From Flavobacterium sp. (GTDB taxonomy: Bacteria; Bacteroidota; Bacteroidia; Flavobacteriales; Flavobacteriaceae): 11,332 bases of DNA. Position 1 is the first letter of the stretch, and each line of letters begins with the position of its first letter. The notes under the pieces are model-generated. The model was not told the DNA's origin, searched no databases, and saw nothing but the letters and a program-made list of their open reading frames with translations. This document shows, piece after piece, positions 1-5,934 of the stretch. The stretch lies in assembly GCA_030152225.1 (NCBI GenBank), contig JASLHL010000049.1:1-11332 (forward strand), read 5' to 3'. Made by a program: the position numbers and the translations under genes.

Positions 1-27
1 TAAGACTCTTTATTCCGATTATCCAAA
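1..27 (-). promoter_or_regulatory. Possible second tandem promoter, cut by the window edge
   Basis: On the minus strand, TTTG (plus 24-27) lies in an A/T-rich context (plus 21-45). The last two bases before the window edge read TA, 21 bp downstream of that box, which is where the -7 element TAnnTTTG would start. The remaining six bases are outside the window, so this is half a promoter. If real, it makes a P1/P2 tandem pair with the promoter at 111-141, an arrangement common for rRNA operons. Confidence 0.35.
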
Positions 28-110
28 TTTATTTTTAAAAAATATTTTCAACCTAATCGCAAGTCTTTGCTACTGCTTTTCTATGAACGTCTGCTTGTTT
101 AATGCGGATG

Positions 111-141
111 CAAAAGTAGTACCTTTTTCGCCACTTCCAAA
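111..141 (-). promoter_or_regulatory. Strong Bacteroidota-type promoter firing leftward
   Basis: Read on the minus strand, a TTTG box (plus positions 138-141) is followed after exactly 19 bp by TACTTTTG (plus 111-118), a perfect match to the Bacteroidota -33/-7 pattern TTTG-N19-TAnnTTTG. An A-rich tract upstream of the -33 box (plus about 151-172) resembles an UP element. No gene starts between this promoter and the window edge, so the transcript begins with a leader of at least 100 nt. The strong match, the A-tract and the long leader fit a highly expressed unit such as an rRNA operon just outside the window, but the target itself is not visible. Confidence 0.7.
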
Positions 142-229
142 CTTTATACAACCTTTTTTTTAAAGTATTTTTCGATTATTTCACAACTACCTAGTATAAC
201 GCGTTTTATCATAGAAAGTTTTTTTGTTT

Positions 230-345
230 TTTTGACGTTTGGCATTTGTTCATTGGGCGGTTCTTGAAGGCGCGGTTTGCTCGTTGTGCGGTTTGCTCAT
301 TGTGCGGTTCTTGAAGGCGCGGTTCGCACGTCGTGAGGTTCGATC
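230..345. repeat. GC-rich GCGGTT repeat arm (left)
   Basis: This stretch is much richer in G and C than its surroundings and is built from repeated GCGGTT units. A 21-bp segment at 257-277 recurs exactly at 304-324, a 47-bp offset. The reverse complement, GAACCGC/AAACCGC, recurs in the block at 451-520, so the two blocks form an imperfect inverted repeat around the tandem duplication at 387-434. No open reading frame of note is present. Non-coding repeat DNA is the best description; its function is unknown. Confidence 0.6.
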
Positions 346-386
346 GGTTTAATTTCGTAATTCAATACTAAGAAAGATTCTTCCTT

Positions 387-434
387 ATATATAATAGAGA
401 AGAAATCTACATATATAATAGAGAAGAAATCTAC
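387..434. repeat. Perfect 24-bp tandem duplication
   Basis: Two identical 24-bp units lie head to tail at 387-410 and 411-434. Each begins ATATATAATAGAGAAG and ends AAATCTAC. The duplication is exact, suggesting a recent slippage or unequal-exchange event. It sits between the GC-rich arms at 230-345 and 451-520. Confidence 0.85.
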
Positions 435-450
435 TTCTTACAGATACATC

Positions 451-520
451 AAAACAAACCGCGCGAACCGCACAAAAAACGAACCGCACAAACAACAAAC
501 CCCAAAAGCCGAACAACAAA
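451..520. repeat. GAACCGC repeat arm (right)
   Basis: Repeated AAACCGC and GAACCGCACAAA units (456-475, 481-492) and the related GCCGAACAACAAA (508-520) make up this block. GAACCGC is the reverse complement of the GCGGTTC units at 257-310, so transcripts or single strands through the region could pair over roughly 130 bp. It runs directly into the dispersed repeat copy at 519-597. No coding potential is seen. Confidence 0.5.
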
Positions 521-597
521 TCGAAGATTCATCGAACACCAAAACAAAACATAAATTAGGTGAGATAAAAGCCGAAGAACAAAAGCCGAACCGCAAA
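519..597. repeat. Dispersed intergenic repeat, copy A
   Basis: The core at 528-569 (TTCATCGAACACC, then AAAACAAA, then TTAGGTGAGATAAA) matches the cores of copies B (5852-5892) and C (5950-5990), with one single-base gap and a few substitutions. The similarity continues more weakly into the GAACAA/GAACCGC tail (571-596), which parallels GAACAACGAACTGC in copy B. Copy A is a single diverged copy, whereas B and C are in tandem 5.3 kb away. All three are intergenic and lie in the same orientation. Confidence 0.75.
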
Positions 598-625
598 AAA
601 AAAGAGAGCCTAGGCTCTCTTTTTT
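598..625 (-). terminator. Rho-independent terminator of the S8 protease gene
   Basis: This is a perfect palindrome: GAGAGCC and GGCTCTC around a 2-nt TA centre, extended by flanking A and T runs. It directly abuts the stop codon of the protease on the minus strand and ends in a run of T when read leftward. Its symmetry would also allow it to stop rightward transcription from the repeat region. Confidence 0.85.
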
Positions 626-2644
626 CTATTTCTTCACAATGCGTTCTGTTTTTTCAAAACCATTGCCTTTTACTTTTACTATATATACACCAGAAGACAA
701 TCCATTAACATCTACTTCGACCTGATTACTTGTTATTGCCGTAATATTCTTTATACGACGACCACTAAAATCAAATAATTCAATCGACATTCCGCTCAAA
801 TCTGCATCTTCGGGAACCATTACATTTAATGTTTCCATCACTGGGTTTGGCCAAATAGCAAATAAGGAATCGTCTAATTCAAATTCTTCTGTTGATAAAT
901 TATCGAAATCACTACGGCTCATAATAAGAGAATATTCTTGTTTACCTCCTCTTAACGTTCCTTTATGTGTAACCTTAACAACATAAGTTCCTGTTTCAGC
1001 AGCTTCAATCTCCACTTTTTCTACGTTATCCACGTCATTATCACCTTTGAGTGCTGCTAGATTATTGAAATCTTTATTTAATTTCCAAGGGAAGTACTCT
1101 TCTCCATCTTTATACACACGTAAATCCAAGTCATTTACTAAAGAAGGATTATTCATCGCATAATCTTCGTCATAATTATTATCTGAATATCTTCCTTCAG
1201 GATCTGTCCATGCGATCGTCACTAAAATCTTAACACCACTATCAGAAACGTTAAATTGTTTTTCGTACGTTTCTCCTTGCGCTAATTCATTTTCCTCTAA
1301 TACAACACCGCTTACTCTACTTCCTTCTAAAATTTGCACACCTGCTTTAGCGTTGATCAACCCCCATCCAAATTTATGGTCTGGTCCTGGAGCCGTTCCC
1401 GCTTCATCCGCTGTATGCACCATTAAAGCACGTATAGTTGCAGACTTCAATGGCATTTCTCTTTTTTCCATTGCCCATTGCTGCCATAGTGTAAAAATTC
1501 CGGTTACCCCTGGCGCAGCCATAGAAGTTCCATCATTAGTCATATATTTATTTGTACTAGGTGTAGCAGAAATTGGTCTAGGCAACTCATAATTCGATGA
1601 AAATACACGAACTCCTTTTGCTGAAATATCGGGTTTAATACGGAAATCATTGGTTGGACCGTAATTACTAAAAGAAGACATAATAACACTTTCAGGACCT
1701 GTATACGAATTCACTTGTCCAACAGCAGCTACTACTACCGTATTTTTAGAAACAGCTGTTCCCGTCAATAGATCATTTCCGTTTTTACTTGGATTGATTA
1801 GTCCATACTCCTCTCTGTCATTTCCAGCAGCTACTACAGGTTGATAATACTTATATCGATGTGCAATTTGATCAAATTCGATACTAGCCTCCATATACGC
1901 TCCAAAAATCTCTGCTGGAAATACAGGGCGACCGGAATCATCCAATGCTGCAAAACCATACGAGTGATTAGACACTAGTAAAGCGTCTTGTGCAGCAGCC
2001 CTCATCATCTCTGAAGCATCATTTTCCCAATCATAGCTTAGGATTTTAGCCTCTGGCGCCATTCCTTTTGCATTGGCATTGACTCCTGTTGCACCGATTG
2101 TTCCCGATACGTGGGTAGCATGTGAACGTCCTTCTTCAAAGACCATACGATCCATAGAACTCATTGCTTGTAAATCTTGCACTGGATTTCTCAATTCCAT
2201 ACGGCTACCTCCATTTTGTCCGCCTTGAAACTCCACATGCGTATCCAATGCTGGCTCCCCATCCCAAACAGCAACAGTCATTCCTTTTCCATCGAGGTTT
2301 AAGCCTAAACTTCCACCTGGAGCAATATCGTTTACACGTGCTGTTGTTCTACTTCCGGCATTACTAGTTATATAATAAAAGAAGTTTCCTTTCTCATCAA
2401 TTCGCTGTAGTGAAAACACTCTTCCATCCTGTGTAACCCCTTGTGTTGGTCTACCCATTTTTTCTGCAGCTTTGTAAGCAACTTCTCTTGCTAAGGTGCG
2501 TTTTTTCTCTACTGATTTGATTTCCTCTACTTGGGTTGTACCATACGTAGCGGTAACCTTCTTTTTAATTTGAGCATTTTGAGCATTTACACTCACTCCC
2601 CACAGAGAAAATAAGCTAAATAGCAACAAAGTATTTTTTTTCAT
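626..2644 (-). CDS. Secreted subtilisin-like (S8) serine protease with T9SS sorting domain
   Basis: The 672-residue product is a secreted endopeptidase of the subtilase family. Residues 1-21 form a signal peptide (two lysines, a hydrophobic core, then VNA). The S8 domain spans roughly 115-440. The catalytic triad is Asp128 (VAVWDGE), His175 (SHATHVSG) and Ser374 (DGTSMAAP), and Asn275 (VAAGN) is the likely oxyanion-hole residue. Residues about 445-577 look like a beta-rich pre-peptidase or P-domain-like module. From about 592 the sequence shows the type A type IX secretion signal: WPNP, ELFDFSGRRI, LSSGVYIVKV and a basic C-terminus (KTERIVKK). The protein should therefore cross the inner membrane by Sec and the outer membrane by T9SS, and lose its C-terminal domain. 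The Asp motif is WDGE rather than the usual DTG. The start is ATG, followed at once by the signal peptide. Substrate is unknown. Confidence 0.95.
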   Translation of the reverse strand: MKKNTLLLFSLFSLWGVSVNAQNAQIKKKVTATYGTTQVEEIKSVEKKRTLAREVAYKAAEKMGRPTQGVTQDGRVFSLQRIDEKGNFFYYITSNAGSRTTARVNDIAPGGSLGLNLDGKGMTVAVWDGEPALDTHVEFQGGQNGGSRMELRNPVQDLQAMSSMDRMVFEEGRSHATHVSGTIGATGVNANAKGMAPEAKILSYDWENDASEMMRAAAQDALLVSNHSYGFAALDDSGRPVFPAEIFGAYMEASIEFDQIAHRYKYYQPVVAAGNDREEYGLINPSKNGNDLLTGTAVSKNTVVVAAVGQVNSYTGPESVIMSSFSNYGPTNDFRIKPDISAKGVRVFSSNYELPRPISATPSTNKYMTNDGTSMAAPGVTGIFTLWQQWAMEKREMPLKSATIRALMVHTADEAGTAPGPDHKFGWGLINAKAGVQILEGSRVSGVVLEENELAQGETYEKQFNVSDSGVKILVTIAWTDPEGRYSDNNYDEDYAMNNPSLVNDLDLRVYKDGEEYFPWKLNKDFNNLAALKGDNDVDNVEKVEIEAAETGTYVVKVTHKGTLRGGKQEYSLIMSRSDFDNLSTEEFELDDSLFAIWPNPVMETLNVMVPEDADLSGMSIELFDFSGRRIKNITAITSNQVEVDVNGLSSGVYIVKVKGNGFEKTERIVKK

Positions 2645-2758
2645 AAAGCGGTATATTTTAATTGTTCTAGTTTTGGGATTGGAAAGTTAAGCATAATTCA
2701 CATAAGCCGACTTAATTTTAACTAAAAATAGTATAAAATAGATCTTTTATAACAAATT

Positions 2759-2766
2759 CAAAAGTA
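2759..2766 (-). promoter_or_regulatory. Candidate -7 element upstream of the S8 protease
   Basis: On the minus strand this reads TACTTTTG, a perfect TAnnTTTG match, about 115 bp before the protease start. I see no good TTG box at the expected 17-23 bp upstream, so the assignment rests on the -7 element alone. It would give a leader of about 105 nt. Confidence 0.4.
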
Positions 2767-2849
2767 TAAACGAGTGTTTTTCGAGATAGAATACGAATAA
2801 CACAAAATTATAGCGGATAAAAAAAAGGAAGTCTGCATAATTGCAAAAA

Positions 2850-2879
2850 AAAAGTTTGAATGCAAGCATTCAAACTTTT
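2850..2879 (-). terminator. Terminator after the DUF2752 gene
   Basis: A perfect inverted repeat (AAAAGTTTGAATG paired with CATTCAAACTTTT, loop CAAG) is followed on the minus strand by a run of T (plus A-run 2844-2853). It overlaps the stop codon of the DUF2752 gene and separates that unit from the protease gene downstream. Confidence 0.85.
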
Positions 2880-3249
2880 ATATATTTCTTATAATAAAAA
2901 ACAAGAGTATCAAACCTAGAAAACCATAAGCGAAGGCATTAGAAAAGCCGAATCGCTGGGCGAAGGTTTTATTTTTCATGATATAAGTTTCAACAAAGAG
3001 CACATAGATGTATGCAAATACTCCGAGATAAACATAGATCAGCTGGTTGTAATAGAACGCTTGTTTTAGTTCACCTTTTACTAGGGACGCTATAGCTCTT
3101 TGACCTCCACAACCGGGGCAATCTAATCCTGTATAGTCTTTGATTGAACACGTTACTATCGTGGGAAAACTATTGAATCCTTTGACAAAAGTAAGAACAA
3201 TTCCTAGAGGTAGGACAACATACAAAAGGATTCGATAAAAAATCCGCAT
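2878..3249 (-). CDS. DUF2752 family small membrane protein
   Basis: The 123-residue protein has about three membrane segments (roughly 5-22, 66-88, 104-121). Between the first two lies the DUF2752 signature: Cys34, then TGLDCPGCGGQRA (40-52), with Cys44, Cys47 and Arg51, followed by a Leu-x-x-Gly-x-x-x-x-Ala stretch and Asn68. The family's function is not established. The cysteines could bind metal or form a redox pair, but that is speculation. The gene begins 10 bp after the CD225-like gene ends and is surely co-transcribed with it. The start is ATG and no better alternative is visible. Confidence 0.9.
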   Translation of the reverse strand: MRIFYRILLYVVLPLGIVLTFVKGFNSFPTIVTCSIKDYTGLDCPGCGGQRAIASLVKGELKQAFYYNQLIYVYLGVFAYIYVLFVETYIMKNKTFAQRFGFSNAFAYGFLGLILLFFIIRNI

Positions 3250-3259
3250 ACGGTTATAC

Positions 3260-3637
3260 TTACATTCTAGCCTCTTGTCCCATTCTCATTGCTTCTTGGA
3301 TTGACTCTATATAAGCATCCCATCCTCCTAATTGTTGGATATTATACCAAGCATAAACGATATGAATAACAAAAATACCCAATACAATCAAGCTGATTAT
3401 TTTTGCGTTTTTAGCAGCTTTAACTGATCCTTCGTAATCTCCTTGATCATACTTTTTACCAGATTGAGCTGACATTACAATAGCGACAATACCGATTAAA
3501 AGCCCAATACAAGAACAAAATCCTAAAATTGTTGATACGATTGATAAAGCCAAATAATTATTTGGTTTAGGTGGCATTTGATTTTGTGCTTGATTTGAAA
3601 AAGCATCAAAACTCTGATTGAAATTACTTTGTTCCAT
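3260..3637 (-). CDS. CD225/dispanin-like ('CCC motif') membrane protein
   Basis: The 125-residue protein has a polar Gln/Asn-rich N-terminus (1-26), a first hydrophobic segment (about 29-56), a cytoplasmic loop and a second hydrophobic segment (about 78-97). The arrangement NNYLALSIVST, then Cys41-Ser-Cys43, GIVAIVMSAQ, and KKYDQGDYEGSVKAAKNAK (61-79) matches the CD225/dispanin pattern, the fold class of eukaryotic interferon-induced transmembrane proteins. Flavobacterial members are often called 'CCC motif membrane protein'; here only two of the cysteines are present. Bacterial members have no settled function. It is the upstream gene of a two-gene unit with the DUF2752 protein, and 41 bp separate it from the SUKH-like gene, so co-transcription of all three is possible. 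Confidence 0.8.
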   Translation of the reverse strand: MEQSNFNQSFDAFSNQAQNQMPPKPNNYLALSIVSTILGFCSCIGLLIGIVAIVMSAQSGKKYDQGDYEGSVKAAKNAKIISLIVLGIFVIHIVYAWYNIQQLGGWDAYIESIQEAMRMGQEARM

Positions 3638-3678
3638 TTCTTAAAATTTTAACGCAATATACTACTTTTTTGATCGTA

Positions 3679-4269
3679 TTATATAAAACGTTTTACATAC
3701 TGTTCCAAATTTTCTTGATAGTTCGCTTGAGCTTCATCCACAAGAGCATCTACATCGTCAATTGTCAAAATTGGCTTTAATTTCGCATCACTGCGCAACC
3801 AGTCTAAATATTCCATATTGAAGTCTGCTGCTGTAAATTCACCATCTTCTTCTAAGGCTTCTTTATCTTGGAAATAAAACTCATCCTCATACACCACTGC
3901 TTCCACATCATAAGCAGCTATTTGTAGCAATTCTTGAATATTTTGAGCTACTACAAAGATTCCGCCTTCATCACCAAAAACGACTATTGGTGCTTTTGCC
4001 AAATCTTCTTCGCTGTTTTGGATCCAAAATGCATAAATACTTCCGGAGCTATTTGCCTCAGCGAAGGGAATAAAAGCTTTTAGAAACGCTTCATCTGTTG
4101 AGTAATTCTCAATCAACGACGTTTCTTCTGTCATTAAATAAATCGCATTTGAATAATAAGATGGGATGTTTTCTGATACTTGAAACTCTAATAAGCTCTT
4201 CAATTCCTTAGGAATTTTGTACCCTTTAAATAATGCAGTAAATTCTTGTTTTACCATTGTACTGTTCAT
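3679..4269 (-). CDS. SUKH/SMI1-KNR4-like protein (tentative)
   Basis: The product is an acidic, soluble, 196-residue protein without signal peptide or membrane segment. The middle part has the look of a SUKH (SMI1/KNR4) domain: a helical start, IPSYYSNAIYL (35-45), FIPFAE (66-71), then SIYAFWIQ (77-84), the strand PIVVFGDEGGIFVVAQN (94-110) and a short helix IQELLQI (111-117). SUKH proteins are often immunity proteins against nuclease toxins, or housekeeping adaptors. No toxin gene is seen nearby, so the role here is unknown. The frame stays open to a TTG at 4299. I prefer the ATG at 4269, with another ATG at 4257 as alternative, because TTG starts are uncommon and the extra ten residues carry no recognisable feature. 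Confidence 0.7.
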   Translation of the reverse strand: MNSTMVKQEFTALFKGYKIPKELKSLLEFQVSENIPSYYSNAIYLMTEETSLIENYSTDEAFLKAFIPFAEANSSGSIYAFWIQNSEEDLAKAPIVVFGDEGGIFVVAQNIQELLQIAAYDVEAVVYEDEFYFQDKEALEEDGEFTAADFNMEYLDWLRSDAKLKPILTIDDVDALVDEAQANYQENLEQYVKRFI

Positions 4270-4360
4270 TTTCGCCTTGGATAGAGGCCCTATTTTCAAC
4301 TTAAATTAAATTAAACTATACAAGATTTGACTTTCATTTATCAACCTTGCTTTGATCGAA

Positions 4361-4368
4361 TAAAGATA
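4361..4368 (-). promoter_or_regulatory. Weak candidate -7 element upstream of the SUKH-like gene
   Basis: On the minus strand this reads TATCTTTA, seven of eight matches to TAnnTTTG. A TTG (plus 4391-4393) lies 22 bp upstream of it. The site is about 90 bp before the chosen start of the SUKH-like gene, with no better candidate in this interval. Confidence 0.3.
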
Positions 4369-4438
4369 AAATTTTTTCTTTTACAAAAAACAATTCTTCA
4401 AACATTCTTATTTTTTTCTTTAATCATGCTATAAAATT

Positions 4439-4567
4439 ATGACATTCAATCAAAAAAAACGCATACATCGGTTCTTTTTATCAATCAAAAGTGGCATTTT
4501 ATCGATTACTTTCGACAAACTGAATTTCGCTTTAGGGTTTCAATTGGCTAAATTCTCTTATTTTTGA
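4439..4567 (+). CDS. Possible small basic peptide upstream of the NUDIX gene
   Basis: An ATG-initiated frame of 42 codons ends in TGA 17 bp before the ATG of the NUDIX gene. The peptide starts MTFNQKKRIHRFFLS and is basic, with a weakly hydrophobic second half. I recognise no family, and a frame this short can occur by chance in A/T-rich DNA. It overlaps the predicted -7 element of the NUDIX gene at its 3' end, which argues against joint translation with that gene. It is listed only as a candidate small protein or leader peptide. Confidence 0.15.
   Translation: MTFNQKKRIHRFFLSIKSGILSITFDKLNFALGFQLAKFSYF
4559..4566 (+). promoter_or_regulatory. Candidate -7 element of the NUDIX gene
   Basis: TATTTTTG matches TAnnTTTG exactly. 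Transcription would start near 4573, about 12 nt before the ATG at 4585. It contains the TTG at 4564 that could otherwise serve as start codon, so if it is the promoter, translation must begin at 4585. No convincing TTG box lies 17-23 bp upstream. Confidence 0.4.
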
Positions 4568-4584
4568 GCGTAAAAAAACGTCCA

Positions 4585-5010
4585 ATGAGTCAATATAAAA
4601 CGATTTACCTTGCTTCTGCCCTGATTACAAATGCTGTTGGAGACCTGTTAACTGTTCGCAAAAAGGGATCGATCTACTATATGATGGCTGGAGGAAAAAT
4701 TGAAATGGGGGAAACTCCGCTTCAAGCACTACAGCGTGAATTAGAGGAAGAGTTAAACCTTATCCTAACGCCTGAAGACATTCGTTATTTAGGCACACAT
4801 CAAACACAAGCCGTTAATGAAGTCAATACACTTGTGCATGCGACAGTTTTTCACATCAAAACTACTTTCACTTCTTTTACTCCACATGCAGAATTAGAAG
4901 AGATTAAATGGCTTACCTATGATACGTATTCAGAAGTTCCCCTCGCCCATCTCCTTCAAGAGTTTAGTATTCCTTTATGGTTAAAACAAAAAAATCTCAG
5001 TTGTGACTGA
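4585..5010 (+). CDS. NUDIX hydrolase
   Basis: The 141-residue protein is a single NUDIX domain, a family of Mg-dependent pyrophosphohydrolases acting on nucleoside diphosphate derivatives. The NUDIX box runs from Gly37 to Leu59: G-x5-E43-x7-R51-E52-L-E-E55-E56-L-N58-L. All acidic metal ligands are present, but the Gly normally second to last in the box is Asn58. The substrate cannot be told from sequence. The context AGGKIEMGETP and the plain domain length suit a nucleotide-pool cleaning or ADP-sugar type enzyme. The frame extends to a TTG at 4564; the ATG at 4585 (MSQYKTIYLAS) is preferred because a likely -7 element covers the TTG. The gene converges on phnA with only 13 bp between stop codons. 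Confidence 0.9.
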   Translation: MSQYKTIYLASALITNAVGDLLTVRKKGSIYYMMAGGKIEMGETPLQALQRELEEELNLILTPEDIRYLGTHQTQAVNEVNTLVHATVFHIKTTFTSFTPHAELEEIKWLTYDTYSEVPLAHLLQEFSIPLWLKQKNLSCD

Positions 5011-5026
5011 GATTTTCTATTTTTTA
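4991..5026. terminator. Bidirectional terminator between the NUDIX and phnA genes
   Basis: AAAATCTCAG (4991-5000) pairs perfectly with CTGAGATTTT (5007-5016) around a 6-nt loop, with T-rich sequence after it on the plus strand (5019-5026) and a T-run after it on the minus strand (plus A-run 4986-4994). The stem includes the stop codon of the NUDIX gene. It serves both convergent genes. Confidence 0.85.
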
Positions 5027-5605
5027 TCCTTGTTTCTTTACAAATTTGGTTAGAATGACAATCGTCTGACCATCTACTTTACCTTCAATGAATTCTACAT
5101 TATTTGGATCTAAACGGATGTTTCGTACAGCGGTACCAATTTTTGCGTTTAATGAAGATCCTTTTACGTCCAAATCTTTAATTAATGTTACCGTATCACC
5201 TGCGGATAAAATATTTCCATTGCTGTCTTTGTGCAATTCCACTGATCCATCTCCTGTATGATCACCAGTAGCTTTAGCAAATTCCATCAGTTCATCATCT
5301 AAATACATCATTTCTAAATTATCGGCTGCCCAGCTTTCCTGTCTGAAGCGATTCAACATACGCCATGCTACTACCTGAACGGCAGGTACCTCACTCCACA
5401 TGGAAGTCGTTAAACACTGCCAATGGTTGCTGTCTAATTCTTGTTTTTTTTCGATTTGATCCAAACAAGTTTCACAAATATAAATTTCCTTATCTGCCTC
5501 ATTAGCAGCTGCTGGCGGAACTTCATAAACCTTCAACTGTCCTGTAGATTCACATAGCTCACATTTATTTCCACTTCTCTCTTTTAACTCCGCTTCCGTT
5601 TTCAT
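5024..5605 (-). CDS. phnA: PhnA (YjdM) family zinc-ribbon protein
   Basis: The 193-residue protein has an N-terminal zinc ribbon with two CxxC pairs (Cys15/Cys18 and Cys44/Cys47), a helical middle part (about 60-115), and a C-terminal SH3-like PhnA domain (about 118-193, with GDTVTLIKDLDVKGSS near the middle). Despite the name, this family is not phosphonoacetate hydrolase, and its link to phosphonate use is historical; its biochemical role is unknown. No phosphonate genes are nearby, so the name should not be read as a pathway assignment. Flavobacterial members share this longer form with an extra N-terminal and middle segment, compared with the roughly 110-residue E. coli protein. It is transcribed alone from the promoter near 5634 and ends at the shared terminator with the NUDIX gene. 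Confidence 0.9.
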   Translation of the reverse strand: MKTEAELKERSGNKCELCESTGQLKVYEVPPAAANEADKEIYICETCLDQIEKKQELDSNHWQCLTTSMWSEVPAVQVVAWRMLNRFRQESWAADNLEMMYLDDELMEFAKATGDHTGDGSVELHKDSNGNILSAGDTVTLIKDLDVKGSSLNAKIGTAVRNIRLDPNNVEFIEGKVDGQTIVILTKFVKKQG

Positions 5606-5633
5606 AATACTGATAGAATATAATTTAAAAATG

Positions 5634-5641
5634 CAAATATA
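5634..5641 (-). promoter_or_regulatory. Candidate -7 element of phnA
   Basis: On the minus strand this reads TATATTTG, a perfect TAnnTTTG match about 28 bp before the phnA ATG, giving a short leader of about 20 nt. The nearest TTG upstream on that strand (plus 5667-5669) is 25 bp away, slightly beyond the usual 17-23 bp. Confidence 0.5.
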
Positions 5642-5724
5642 ACTTTAAAAATCTATTTATAAAAACCAATAAAAGTCCTTTAGATTAAAAGTAAAAACAT
5701 GAGAATACCTCTAATTTGATAATA

Positions 5725-5834
5725 GGGAAATGGAGATGGGAAAATGGAGATGGGAAATGGGAAATGGGAAATGGGAAAATGGAGATGGGAAAATGGAGAT
5801 GGGAAATGGGAAATGGGAAATGGGAAATGGGAAA
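5725..5834 (+). repeat. GGGAAAT / GGGAAAATGGAGAT tandem array with G-quadruplex potential
   Basis: This is a 110-bp array of a 7-bp unit GGGAAAT and a 14-bp unit GGGAAAATGGAGAT, arranged in a higher-order pattern (14-mers, three 7-mers, two 14-mers, four 7-mers). Four regularly spaced GGG tracts with 4-nt AAAT loops occur at 5752-5775 and five at 5801-5831. Both meet the standard G3-N1-7 quadruplex rule on the plus strand. The strand is almost pure purine plus T. The minus-strand frame through it encodes a repetitive FPISHFPFP peptide and is not a credible gene. Confidence 0.9.
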
Positions 5835-5836
5835 CT

Positions 5837-5934
5837 GAAACGCAGTGTAGGTTCATCGAATACCAAAACAAATATAAACTAGGTGAGATAAATAGAAGAA
5901 ACTGACGAACAACGAACTGCACAAAGCACAAATC
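5837..5934. repeat. Dispersed intergenic repeat, copy B (98-bp unit)
   Basis: The first of two tandem copies of a 98-bp unit starts GAAACGCAGTGTAG. It contains the core shared with copy A (5852-5892) and ends in GACGAACAACGAACTGCACAAAG plus an 8-bp linker. Compared with copy C it differs at a modest number of scattered positions. The core holds TATATTTG on the minus strand (plus 5869-5876), a -7-like element, without a clear -33 box. Confidence 0.85.

Noticed and set aside
1353..2367. Two plus-strand frames (1353-1592, 2164-2367) inside the protease gene
   Set aside because: They lie opposite the well-supported S8 protease, resemble no family I know and have no promoter; they are antisense shadows.
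5024..5605. PhnA taken as evidence for phosphonate metabolism
   Set aside because: This family shares only the name with phosphonoacetate hydrolase, and no phn transport or lyase genes are present.
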